From: Bathymodiolus brooksi
Taxonomy: Eukaryota > Mollusca > Bivalvia > Mytilida > Modiolidae
Direction of reading: 5' to 3'
Length of the DNA stretch: 64,000 nt
NCBI GenBank assembly: GCA_963680875.1
Contig: OY804578.1
Coordinates: 24,767,101 to 24,831,100, forward strand
Shown here: piece after piece, positions 1 through 13,100 of the stretch
How the letters are laid out: each line of letters begins with the position of its first letter
Position numbering within the stretch: the first letter of the stretch is position 1
The notes under the pieces: generated by a model
What the model was told of the DNA's origin: nothing
The model's input: only the letters and a program-made list of their open reading frames with translations
The model's database searches: none
Program-made: the position numbers and the translations under genes

Positions 1-2439
1 TTGAGCCACCCGGGCCCTAAAACTACATAACTCATTGAGCCACACGGGCCCTAAAACTACCTAATTCACTGAGCCACACGGGCCCTACAACTACCTAACT
101 CATTGAGCCACCCGGGCCTTACAACTACCAAACTCATTGAGCCACCCGGATCCTACAACTACCTAACTCATTGAGCCACCCGGGCCCTACAACTACATAA
201 CTCATTGAGCCACCCAGACCCTACAACTACCTAACTCATTGAACCACCCGGGCCCTACAACTACCTAACTCATTGAGCCACACGGGCCCTACAACTACCT
301 AACTCATTGAGCCACCCGGGCCATACAACTACCTAACTCATTGAGCCATCCGGGCCCTACAATTACCTAACTCATTGATCTACACAGGCCCTACAACTAC
401 CTAACTCATTGAGCCACACGGGCCATACAACTACCTAACACATTGAGCCACACGGGCCCTACAACTACCTAACTCATTGAGCCACCCAGGACCTACAATT
501 ACCTAACTCATTGAGTCACCCGGGCCCTACAACTACCTAACTCATTGAGCCACCCGGGCCCTACAACTACCTAACTCATTGAGCCACCCGGGCCCTACAA
601 CTACCTAACTCATTTATCCACCCGGGCCCTACAACTACCTAACTCATTGAGCCACCCGGGCCCTACAACTACCTAACTCATTGAGCCACCCTGGCCCTAC
701 AACTACCTAACTCATTGAGCCACCCGGCCCTACAACTACCTAACTCATTGAACCACTCGGGCCCTACAACTACCTAACTCATTGAGCCACACGGGCTCTA
801 CAACTACCTAGCTCATTGGGATACCCGGGCTCTACGACTACCTAACTCATTGGGCCACACGGGCCCTACAACTATCTATCTCATTGAGCCACCCGGGCCC
901 TACAACTACATAGCTCATTGAGCCACACAGGCCCTACAACTACCTAACTCATTGAGCCACACGGGCCCTACAACTACCTAACTCATTGAGCCACCCGGGC
1001 CCTACAACTACCTAGCCCATTGAGCCACTCGGGCCCTACAACTACCTAACTCATTGAGTCACCCGGGCCCTACGACTACCTAACTCATTGAGCCACCCGG
1101 GCCCTACAACTACCTAACTCATTGAGCCACCCTGGCCCTACAACTACCTAACTCATTGAGCCACCCGGCCCTACAACTACCTAACTCATTGAACCACTCG
1201 GGCCCTACAACCACCTAACTCATTGAGCCACACGGGCTCTACAACTACCTAGCTCATTGGGATACCCGGGCTCTACGACTACCTAACTCATTGGGCCACA
1301 CGGGCCCTACAACTATCTATCTCATTGAGCCACCCGGGCCCTACAACTACATAGCTCATTGAGCCACACAGGCCCTACAACTACCTAACTCATTGAGCCA
1401 CACGGGCCCTACAACTACCTAACTCATTGAGCCACTCGGGCCCTACAACTACCTAACTCATTGAGTCACCCGGGCCCTACGACTACCTAACTCATTGAGC
1501 CACACGGGCCCTACAACTACCTAGCTCATTGAGCCACACGGGCCCTACAGCTACCTAACTCATTGAGCCACCCGAGCCATACAACTACCTAACTCATTGA
1601 GCCACCCGGGCCCTGCAACTACCTAACTCATTGAGCCACACAGCCCCTACAACTATCTAGCTCATTGAGCCACACGGGCCCTACAGCTACCTAATTCATT
1701 GAGCCACACGGGCCCTACAACTACATGTACATAACTCATTGAGCCACCCGGACCCTACAACTATCTAACTCATTGAGCCACCCGAGCCCTACAACTACTT
1801 AGCTCATTGAGCCACCCGGGCCCTTCAACTACCTAACTCATTGAGCCACCCGGCCCTACAACTACCTAACTCATTGAACCACTCGGGCCCTACAACCACC
1901 TAACTCATTGAGCCACACGGGCTCTACAACTACCTAGCTCATTGGGATACCCGGGCTCTACGACTACCTAACTCATTGGGCCACACGGGCCCTACAACTA
2001 TCTATCTCATTGAGCCACCCGGGCCCTACAACTACATAGCTCATTGAGCCACACAGGCCCTACAACTACCTAACTCATTGAGCCACACGGGCCCTACAAC
2101 TACCTAACTCATTGAGCCACTCGGGCCCTACAACTACCTAACTCATTGAGTCACCCGGGCCCTACGACTACCTAACTCATTGAACCACACGGGCCCTACA
2201 ACTACCTAGCTCATTGAGCCACACGGGCCCTACAACTACCTAACTCATTGAGCCACCCGAGCCATACAACTACCTAACTCATTGAGCCACCCGGGCCCTG
2301 CAACTACCTAACTCATTGAGCCACACAGCCCCTACAACTATCTAGCTCATTGAGCCACACGGGCCCTACAGCTACCTAATTCATTGAGCCACACGGGCCC
2401 TACAACTACATGTACATAACTCATTGAGCCACCCGGACC

Positions 2440-5300
2440 CTACAACTACCTAACTCATTGAGCCACTCGGGCCCTACAACTACCTAACTCATTGAGTCAC
2501 CCGGGCCCTACGACTACCTAACTCATTGAGCCACACGGGCCCTACAACTACCTAGCTCATTGAGCCACACGGGCCCTTCAGCTACCTAACTCATTGAGCC
2601 ACCCGAGCCATACAACTACCTAACTCATTGAGCCACCCGGGCCCTGCAACTACCTAACTCATTGAGCCACACAGCCCCTACAACTATCTAGCTCATTGAG
2701 CCACACGGGCCCTACAGCTACCTAATTCATTGAGCCACACGGGCCCTACAACTACATGTACATAACTCATTGAGCCACCCGGACCCTACAACTATCTAAC
2801 TCATTGAGCCACCCGAGCCCTACAACTACTTAACTCATTGAGCCACCCGGGCCCTTCAACTACCTAACTCATTGAGCCACCCGGCCCTACAACTACCTAA
2901 CTCATTGAACCACTCGGGCCCTACAACCACCTAACTCATTGAGCCACACGGGCTCTACAACTACCTAGCTCATTGGGATACCCGGGCTCTACGACTACCT
3001 AACTCATTGGGCCACACGGGCCCTACAACTATCTATCTCATTGAGCCACCCGGGCCCTACAACTACATAGCTCATTGAGCCACACAGGCCCTACAACTAC
3101 CTAACTCATTGAGCCACACGGGCCCTACAACTACCTAACTCATTGAGCCACTCGGGCCCTACAACTACCTAACTCATTGAGTCACCCGGGCCCTACGACT
3201 ACCTAACTCATTGAACCACACGGGCCCTACAACTACCTAGCTCATTGAGCCACACGGGCCCTACAACTACCTAACTCATTGAGCCACCCGAGCCATACAA
3301 CTACCTAACTCATTGAGCCACCCGGGCCCTGCAACTACCTAACTCATTGAGCCACACAGCCCCTACAACTATCTAGCTCATTGAGCCACACGGGCCCTAC
3401 AGCTACCTAATTCATTGAGCCACACGGGCCCTACAACTACATGTACATAACTCATTGAGCCACCCGGACCCTACAACTATCTAACTCATTGAGCCACCCG
3501 AGCCCTACAACTACTTAACTCATTGAGCCACCCGGGCCCTTCAACTACCTAACTCATTGAGCCACATGGGCCCTACAACTACCTAACTCATTGAGCCACA
3601 CAGGCCCTACAACTACCTAACTCATTGAGCCACCCGGGCCCTACAACTACCAAACTCATTGAGCCACCCGGGCCCTACAACTACCTAACTCATTGAGCCA
3701 TCCGGACCCTACAACTACATAACTCATTGATCCACCCGGGCCCTACAACTACCTAATTCATTGAGCCACCTGGACCCTACAACTACCTAACACATTGAGC
3801 CACACGGGCCCTACAACTACCTAACTCATTGAGCCACCCGGGCCATACAACTACCTAACTCATTGAGCCATCCGGGTCCTACAATTACCTAACTCATTGA
3901 TCTACACAGGCCCTACAACTACCTAACTCATTGAGCCACACGGGCCATACAACTACCTAACACATTGAGCCACACGGGCCCTACAACTACCTAACTCATT
4001 GAGCCACCCAGGACCTACAATTACCTAACTCATTGAGTCACCCGGGCCCTACAACTACCTAACTCATTGAGCCACCCGGGCCCTACAACTACCTAACTCA
4101 TTGAGCCACCCGGGCCCTACAACTACCTAACTCATTTATCCACCCGGGCCCTACAACTACCTAACTCATTGAGCCACCCGGGCCCTTCAACTACCTAACC
4201 CATTGAGCCACCCGGGCCCTTCAACTACCTAACTCATTGAGCCACCCTGGCCCTACAACTACCTAACTCATTGAGCCACCCGGCCCTACAACTACCTAAC
4301 TCATTGAACCACTCGGGCCCTACAACTACCTAACTCATTGAGCCACACGGGCTCTACAACTACCTAGCTCATTGGGATACCCGGGCTCTACGACTACCTA
4401 ACTCATTGGGCCACACGGGCCCTACAACTATCTATCTCATTGAGCCAACCGGGCCCTACAACTACATAGCTCATTGAGCCACACAGGCCCTACAACTACC
4501 TAACTCATTGAGCCACACGGGCCCTACAACTACCTAACTCATTGAGCCACCCGGGCCCTACAACTACCTAGCCCATTGAGCCACTCGGGCCCTACAACTA
4601 CCTAACTCATTAAGTCACCCGGGCCCTACGACTACCTAACTCATTGAGCCACACGGGCCCTACAACTACCTAGCTCATTGAGCCACACGGGCCCTACAAC
4701 TACCTAACTCATTGAGCCACCCGAGCCATACAACTACCTAACTCATTGAGCCACCCGGGCCCTGCAACTACCTAACTCATTGAGCCACACAGCCCCTACA
4801 ACTATCTAACTCATTGAGCCAAACGGGCCCTACAGCTACCTAATTCATTGAGCCACACGGGCCCTACAACTACATGTACATAACTCATTGAGCCACCCGG
4901 ACCCTACAACTATCTAACTCATTGAGCCACCCGAGCCCTACAACTACCTAACTCATTGAGGCCACACGGGCCCTACAACTACCTAACTCATTGAGCCACA
5001 TGGGCCCTACAACTACCTAACTCATTGAGCCACACGGGCCCTACAACTACCTAACTCATTGAGCCACCCGGGCCCTACAACTACCAAACTCATTGAGCCA
5101 CCCGGGCCCTACAACTACCTAACTCATTGAGCCATCCGGACCCTACAACTACATCACTCATTGATCCACCCGGGCCCTACAACTACCTAACTCTTTGAGC
5201 CACCAGGGACCTACAACTACCTAACTCATTGAGCCACCCAGGTCCTACAACTACCTATGACATTGAGCCACACGGGACCTACAACTACCTAACTCATTGA
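2440..5300. repeat. Segmental copy A inside the 34-bp array (offset 3,551 bp)
   Basis: This block and the one at 5991-8851 read almost identically when shifted by 3,551 bp. The few differences I saw include 2578 (CCCTTCA against CCCTACA), about 3602 (ACAGGC against ACGGGC) and about 3780 (CCCTACAAC against CCCTAAAAC). Beyond both ends the shifted match breaks down. The edges are approximate, set by eye. Confidence 0.8.
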
Positions 5301-5990
5301 GCCACCCGGCCCTACAACTACCTAACTCATTGAACCACTCGGGCCCTACAACTACCTAACTCATTGAGCCACACGGGCTCTACAACTACCTAGCTCATTG
5401 GGATACCCGGGCTCTACGACTACCTAACTCATTGGGCCACACGGGCCCTACAACTATCTATCTCATTGAGCCACCCGGGCCCTACAACTACATAGCTCAT
5501 TGAGCCACACAGGCCCTACAACTACCTAACTCATTGAGCCACACGGGCCCTACAACTACCTAACTCATTGAGCCACCCGGGCCCTACAACTACCTAGCCC
5601 ATTGAGCCACTCGGGCCCTACAACTACCTAACTCATTGAGTCACCCGGGCCCTACGACTACCTAACTCATTGAGCCACCCGGGCCCTACAACTACCTAAC
5701 TCATTGAGCCACCCTGGCCCTACAACTACCTAACTCATTGAGCCACCCGGCCCTACAACTACCTAACTCATTGAACCACTCGGGCCCTACAACCACCTAA
5801 CTCATTGAGCCACACGGGCTCTACAACTACCTAGCTCATTGGGATACCCGGGCTCTACGACTACCTAACTCATTGGGCCACACGGGCCCTACAACTATCT
5901 ATCTCATTGAGCCACCCGGGCCCTACAACTACATAGCTCATTGAGCCACACAGGCCCTACAACTACCTAACTCATTGAGCCACACGGGCC

Positions 5991-8851
5991 CTACAACTAC
6001 CTAACTCATTGAGCCACTCGGGCCCTACAACTACCTAACTCATTGAGTCACCCGGGCCCTACGACTACCTAACTCATTGAGCCACACGGGCCCTACAACT
6101 ACCTAACTCATTGAGCCACACGGGCCCTACAGCTACCTAACTCATTGAGCCACCCGAGCCATACAACTACCTAACTCATTGAGCCACCCGGGCCCTGCAA
6201 CTACCTAACTCATTGAGCCACACAGCCCCTACAACTATCTAGCTCATTGAGCCACACGGGCCCTACAGCTACCTAATTCATTGAGCCACACGGGCCCTAC
6301 AACTACATGTACATAACTCATTGAGCCACCCGGACCCTACAACTATCTAACTCATTGAGCCACCCGAGCCCTACAACTACTTAACTCATTGAGCCACCCG
6401 GGCCCTTCAACTACCTAACTCATTGAGCCACCCGGCCCTACAACTACCTAACTCATTGAACCACTCGGGCCCTACAACCACCTAACTCATTGAGCCACAC
6501 GGGCTCTACAACTACCTAGCTCATTGGGATACCCGGGCTCTACGACTACCTAACTCATTGGGCCACACGGGCCCTACAACTATCTATCTCATTGAGCCAC
6601 CCGGGCCCTACAACTACATAGCTCATTGAGCCACACAGGCCCTACAACTACCTAACTCATTGAGCCACACGGGCCCTACAACTACCTAACTCATTGAGCC
6701 ACTCGGGCCCTACAACTACCTAACTCATTGAGTCACCCGGGCCCTACGACTACCTAACTCATTGAACCACACGGGCCCTACAACTACCTAGCTCATTGAG
6801 CCACACGGGCCCTACAACTACCTAACTCATTGAGCCACCCGAGCCATACAACTACCTAACTCATTGAGCCACCCGGGCCCTGCAACTACCTAACTCATTG
6901 AGCCACACAGCCCCTACAACTATCTAGCTCATTGAGCCACACGGGCCCTACAGCTACCTAATTCATTGAGCCACACGGGCCCTACAACTACATGTACATA
7001 ACTCATTGAGCCACCCGGACCCTACAACTATCTAACTCATTGAGCCACCCGAGCCCTACAACTACTTAACTCATTGAGCCACCCGGGCCCTTCAACTACC
7101 TAACTCATTGAGCCACATGGGCCCTACAACTACCTAACTCATTGAGCCACACGGGCCCTACAACTACCTAACTCATTGAGCCACCCGGGCCCTACAACTA
7201 CCAAACTCATTGAGCCACCCGGGCCCTACAACTACCTAACTCATTGAGCCATCCGGACCCTACAACTACATAACTCATTGATCCACCCGGGCCCTACAAC
7301 TACCTAATTCATTGAGCCACCTGGACCCTAAAACTACCTAACACATTGAGCCACACGGGCCCTACAACTACCTAACTCATTGAGCCACCCGGGCCATACA
7401 ACTACCTAACTCATTGAGCCATCCGGGTCCTACAATTACCTAACTCATTGATCTACACAGGCCCTACAACTACCTAACTCATTGAGCCACACGGGCCATA
7501 CAACTACCTAACACATTGAGCCACACGGGCCCTACAACTACCTAACTCATTGAGCCACCCAGGACCTACAATTACCTAACTCATTGAGTCACCCGGGCCC
7601 TACAACTACCTAACTCATTGAGCCACCCGGGCCCTACAACTACCTAACTCATTGAGCCACCCGGGCCCTACAACTACCTAACTCATTTATCCACCCGGGC
7701 CCTACAACTACCTAACTCATTGAGCCACCCGGGCCCTTCAACTACCTAACCCATTGAGCCACCCGGGCCCTTCAACTACCTAACTCATTGAGCCACCCTG
7801 GCCCTACAACTACCTAACTCATTGAGCCACCCGGCCCTACAACTACCTAACTCATTGAACCACTCGGGCCCTACAACTACCTAACTCATTGAGCCACACG
7901 GGCTCTACAACTACCTAGCTCATTGGGATACCCGGGCTCTACGACTACCTAACTCATTGGGCCACACGGGCCCTACAACTATCTATCTCATTGAGCCAAC
8001 CGGGCCCTACAACTACATAGCTCATTGAGCCACACAGGCCCTACAACTACCTAACTCATTGAGCCACACGGGCCCTACAACTACCTAACTCATTGAGCCA
8101 CCCGGGCCCTACAACTACCTAGCCCATTGAGCCACTCGGGCCCTACAACTACCTAACTCATTAAGTCACCCGGGCCCTACGACTACCTAACTCATTGAGC
8201 CACACGGGCCCTACAACTACCTAGCTCATTGAGCCACACGGGCCCTACAACTACCTAACTCATTGAGCCACCCGAGCCATACAACTACCTAACTCATTGA
8301 GCCACCCGGGCCCTGCAACTACCTAACTCATTGAGCCACACAGCCCCTACAACTATCTAACTCATTGAGCCAAACGGGCCCTACAGCTACCTAATTCATT
8401 GAGCCACACGGGCCCTACAACTACATGTACATAACTCATTGAGCCACCCGGACCCTACAACTATCTAACTCATTGAGCCACCCGAGCCCTACAACTACCT
8501 AACTCATTGAGGCCACACGGGCCCTACAACTACCTAACTCATTGAGCCACATGGGCCCTACAACTACCTAACTCATTGAGCCACACGGGCCCTACAACTA
8601 CCTAACTCATTGAGCCACCCGGGCCCTACAACTACCAAACTCATTGAGCCACCCGGGCCCTACAACTACCTAACTCATTGAGCCATCCGGACCCTACAAC
8701 TACATCACTCATTGATCCACCCGGGCCCTACAACTACCTAACTCTTTGAGCCACCAGGGACCTACAACTACCTAACTCATTGAGCCACCCAGGTCCTACA
8801 ACTACCTATGACATTGAGCCACACGGGACCTACAACTACCTAATTCATTGA
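5991..8851. repeat. Segmental copy B inside the 34-bp array (offset 3,551 bp)
   Basis: Partner of 2440-5300. It carries the same order of diagnostic units, including the ACATGTACATAA units at 6306, 6991 and 8424, which correspond to 2755, 3440 and 4873. Such a run shared unit by unit indicates a block duplication rather than independent 34-bp steps. Confidence 0.8.
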
Positions 8852-9550
8852 GCCACACGGGCTCTACAACTACCTAGCTCATTGAGCTAACCGGGCTCTA
8901 CGACTACCTAACTCATTGAGCCACACGGGCCCTACAACTATCTATCGCATTGAGCCACCCGGGCCCTACAACTACATAGCTCATTGAGCCACACAGGCCC
9001 TACAACTACCTAACTCATTGAGCCACACGGGCCCTACAACTACCTAACTCATTGAGCCACCCGGGCCCTACAACTACCTAGCTCATTGAGCCACTCGGGC
9101 CCTACAACTACCTAACTCATTGAGTCACCCGGGCCCTACGACTACCTAACTCATTGAGCCACCCGGGCCCTGCAACTACCTAACTCATTGAGCCACACAG
9201 CCCCTACAACTATCTAACTCATTGAGCCACATGGGCCCTACAACTACCTAACTCATTGAGTCACACGGGCCCTACAACTACATGTGCATAGCTCATTGAG
9301 CCACCCGGACTCTACAACTACCTAGCTCATTGGGATACCCGGGCTCTACAACTACCTAACTCATTGAGCCACCCGGGCCCTACAACTACCTAACTCATTG
9401 AGCCACCCGGGCCCTACAACTACCTAACTCATTGAGCCACCTGGGCCCTACAACTACCTAACTCATTGAGCCACCCGGGCCCTACAACTACCTAACTCAT
9501 TGAGCCACCCGGGCCCTACAACTACCTAACTCATTGAGCCACCCGGGCCC

Positions 9551-9648
9551 TCCAATGTCATATGTCGTGGTCTCTCTTTATTTTGTATTCAATGAGTAAA
9601 GGTGAGAGGTTATTGGTCGTTTTGTGGATATTAATGGAATTATTTATC
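9551..9648 (+). repeat. Dispersed repeat fragment bordering the 34-bp array
   Basis: This stretch aligns with 47433-47522. Both contain a CCAAYGTCAYATGTCGTGG motif, then AATGAG, a GTRAGAGGT motif and CGTTTTGTGGATAT. The match begins exactly where the 34-bp units stop, so the array abuts or interrupts a copy of this dispersed family. The family is not identified. Confidence 0.75.
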
Positions 9649-10029
9649 ATCACTGTTTAAACCTTTTTTTTCATAACTAGGGTACTACTACAAATAACAG
9701 TAATAATATATGTTCTGTGCATCTAGAATGACATGTAACTGAAGACATTACCTAAATCACATGCTCATCAGTTTTAGTTTATTACGCAAAACAGTATAAC
9801 ACGTATTTTGTAACGATAACATAATCATATAGTAATATACCTTTTGTTGTTTGACATTGATAATCATATCAAACAAGTATCTGGTAAATAAGTACATGTG
9901 TATATACATCCAGATATGTACATCCAGATTAATATTCATATGATAACTGATTGTTCGACCGATAGTTAGAATGATGTAAATATACAGTATTTCCCTCCAT
10001 ACTTTTAGAAACTATATAATCAAAATATC
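9649..10029. other. AT-rich spacer between two satellites
   Basis: AT-rich sequence with no open frame of note; the 60-codon frame at 9757-9939 on the minus strand is low-complexity and unsupported. I see no exon, RNA gene or transposon terminus here. It separates the flank of the 34-bp array from the seed element of the 39-bp array. Confidence 0.6.
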
Positions 10030-10123
10030 AACTAGCTTTTAGTTGTCTACACACAATCTATTTTTTTTAAATATTGGTTCGTGTCGTTAGTTTACTGTGT
10101 AGTGTCGCCAATTGTTTGTCCTT
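10030..10123 (+). repeat. Left remnant of the dispersed element that hosts the 39-bp array
   Basis: It contains a GTGTAGTGTCGCCA-type stretch, then ATTGTTTGTCCTTTT and TCTTTTGGCC. The same order of blocks occurs at 51226-51305 and 54928-54997. The 39-bp array starts immediately after TCTTTTGGCC. The matching right part of the element (GTTATCTTCAAATGTTTCTT) follows the array at 44591-44610, so the array lies inside a single copy. Confidence 0.75.
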
Positions 10124-13100
10124 TTGTCTTTTGGCCGATGACGGATTCTGGTTACCCTTTGGTATCTTTTGGCTAGTGATGGATTCCGGTTACCCCTTTG
10201 GTATCTTTTGGCTAGTGACAGATTCTGGTTACCCTTTTGGTATCTTTTGGCTAGTGACAGATTCTGGTTACCCTTTTGGTATCTTTTGGCCTGTGATGGA
10301 TTCTGGTTAACCCTTTGGTATCTTTTGGCCTGTGATGGATTCTGGTTACCCCTTTGGTATCTTTTGGCCTGTGATGGATTCTGATTACCCCTTTGGTATC
10401 TTTTGGCTAGTGACATATTCTGGTTACCCCTTTGGTATCTTTTGGCCTGTGATAGATTCTTGTTACCCCTTTGGTATCTTTTGGCTAGTGACAGATTCTG
10501 GTTACCCTCTTGGTATCTTTTGGCCTGTGATGGATTCTGGTTACCCTTTTGGTATCTTTTGGCCTGTGATGGATTCTGGTTACCCCTTTGGTATCTTTTG
10601 GCCTGTGATGGATTCTGGTTACCCCTTTGGTATCTTTTGGCCTGTGATGGATTCTGGTTACCCCCTTGGTATCTTTTGGCCTGTGATGGATTCTGGTTAC
10701 CCCTTTGGTATCTTTTGGCCTGTGATGGATTCTGGTTACCCCTTTGGTATCTTTTGGCTAGTGACAGATTCTGGTTACCCTTTTGGTATCTTTTGGCTAG
10801 TGACAGATTCTGGTTACCCTTTTGGTATCTTTTGGCCTGTGATGGATTCTGGTTACCCCTTTGGTATCTTTTGGCCTGTGATGGATTCTGGTTACCCCTT
10901 TGGTATCTTTTGGCCTGTGATGGATTCTGGTTACCCCTTTGGTATCTTTTGGCTAGTGACAGATTCTGGTTACCCCTTTGGTATCTTTTGGCCTGTGATA
11001 GATTCTGGTTACCCCTTTGGTATCTTTTGGCTAGTGACAGACTCTGGTTACCCTTTTGGTATCTTTTGGCCTGTGATGGATTCTGGTTACCCCTTTGGTA
11101 TCTTTTGGCCTGTGATGGATTCTGGTTACCCCTTTGGTATCTTTTGGCCTGTGATGGATTCTGATTACCCCTTTGGTATCTTTTGGCCTGTGATAGATTC
11201 TGGTTACCCTCTTGGTATCTTTTGGGCTGTGATGGATTCTGGTTACCCCTTTGGTATCTTTTGGCCTGTGGTAGATTCTGGTTACCCTTTTGGTATCTTT
11301 TGGCTAGTGACAGATTCTGGTTACCCCTTTGGTATCTTTTGGCCTGTGATGGATTCTGGTTACCCCTTTGGTATCTTTTGGCCTGTGATGGATTCTGGTT
11401 ACCCCTTTGGTATCTTTTGGCTAGTGACAGATTCTGGTTACCCTTTTGGTATATTTTGGCCTGTGATGGATTCTTGTTACCCCTTTGGTATCTTTTGGCT
11501 AGTGACAGATTCTGGTTATCCTCTTGGTATCTTTTGGCCTGTGATGGATTCTGGTTACCCCTTTGGTATCTTTTGGCCTGTGATGGATTCTGGTTACCCC
11601 TTTGGTATCTTTCGGCCTGTGATGGATTCTGGTTACCCCCTTGGTATCTTTTGGCCTGTGATGGATTCTGGTTACCCCTTTGGTATCTTTTGGCCTGTGA
11701 TGGATTCTGGTTACCCCTTTGGTATCTTTTGGCCTGTGACAGATTCTGGTTACCCTTTTGGTATCTTTTGGCTAGTGACAGATTCTGGTTACCCTTTTGG
11801 TATCTTTTGGCCTGTGATGGATTCTGGTTACCCCTTTGGTATCTTTTGGCCTGTGATGGATTCTGGTTACCCCTTTGGTATCTTTTGGCCTGTGATGGAT
11901 TCTGGTTACCACTTTGGTATCTTTTGGCCTGTGATGGATTCTTGTTACCCCTTTGGTATCTTTTGGCTAGTGACAGATTCTGGTTACCCCTTTGGTATCT
12001 TTTGGCTAGTGACAGATTCTGGTTACCCCTTTGGTATCTTTTGGCCTGTGATGGATTCTGGTTACCCCTTTGGTATCTTTTGGCCTGTGATGGATTCTGG
12101 TTACCCCTTTGGTATCTTTTGGCCTGTGATGGATTCTGGTTACCCCTTTGGTATCTTTTGACTAGTGACAGATGCTGGTTACCCTTTTGGTATCTTTTGG
12201 CCTGTAATGGATTCTGGTTACCCCTTTGGTATCTTTTGGCTAGTGACAGATTCTGGTTAACCTTTTGGTATCTTTTGGCTAGTGACAGATTCTGGTTACC
12301 CTTTTGGTATCTTTTGGCCTGTGATGGATTCTGATTACCCCTTTGGTATATTTTGGCCTGTAATGGATTCTGATTACCCCTTTGGTATCTTTTGGCTAGT
12401 GACAGATTCTTGTTACCCTTTTGGTATCTTTTGGCCTGTGATGGATTCTGGTTACCCCTTTGGTATCTTTTGGCCTGTGATGGATTCTGGTTACCCCTTT
12501 GGTATCTTTTGGCTAGTGACAGATTCTGGTTACCCTTTTGGTATCTTTTGGCCTGTGATGGATTCTGGTTACCCCTTTGGTATCTTTTGGCCTGTGATGG
12601 ATTCTGGTTACCCCTTTGGTATCTTTTGGCCTGTGATGGATTCTGGTTACCCCTTTGGTATCTTTTGGCCTGTGATGGATTCTGGTTACCCCTTTGGTAT
12701 CTTTTGGCCTGTGATGGATTACCCCTTTGGTATCTTTTGGCTAGTGACAGATTCTGGTTACCCTTTTGGTATCTTTTGGCCTGTGATGGATTCTGGTTAC
12801 CCCTTTGGTATCTTTTGGCCTGTGAAGGATTCTGGTTACCCCTTTGGTATCTTTTGGCCTGTGATGGATTCTGGTTACCCCTTTGGTATCTTTTGGCTAA
12901 TGGCGGATTCTGGTTACCACTTTGGTATCTTTTGGCCTGTGATGGATTCTGGTTACCCCTTTGGTATCTTTTGGCTAGTGACAGATTCTGGTTACCCTTT
13001 TGGTATCTTTTGGCTAGTGACAGATTCTGGTTACCCCTTTGGTATCTTTTGGCCTGTGATGGATTCTGGTTACCCCTTTGGTATCTTTTGGCCTGTGATG

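Larger units (their letters stand above)
1..9551 (-). repeat. 34-bp satellite array derived from a SINE head
   Basis: About 280 head-to-tail units of 34 bp, running off the left edge. The core is CTCATTGAGCCACCCGGGCC followed by a CTACAACTACC-type stretch. Variants include ACACGG for ACCCGG, a shorter CCCGGCCC unit, and longer units carrying ACATGTACATAA. Read on the minus strand, the unit matches 54078-54109 (the 5' tRNA-like head of a SINE) over 32 consecutive bases, including the A-box-like TGGCTCAATGAG. The units hold no B box and no sustained open frame. Markers recur at 685, 1,433 and 3,551 bp, so higher-order structure exists. The array stops at 9551 against a dispersed repeat. The periodicity and the SINE match are seen directly; origin from the SINE is inference. 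Confidence 0.97.

Noticed and set aside
1..9551. A CRISPR array with 34-bp repeats
   Set aside because: The units are contiguous with no unique spacers, no cas genes are near, and the window is eukaryotic.
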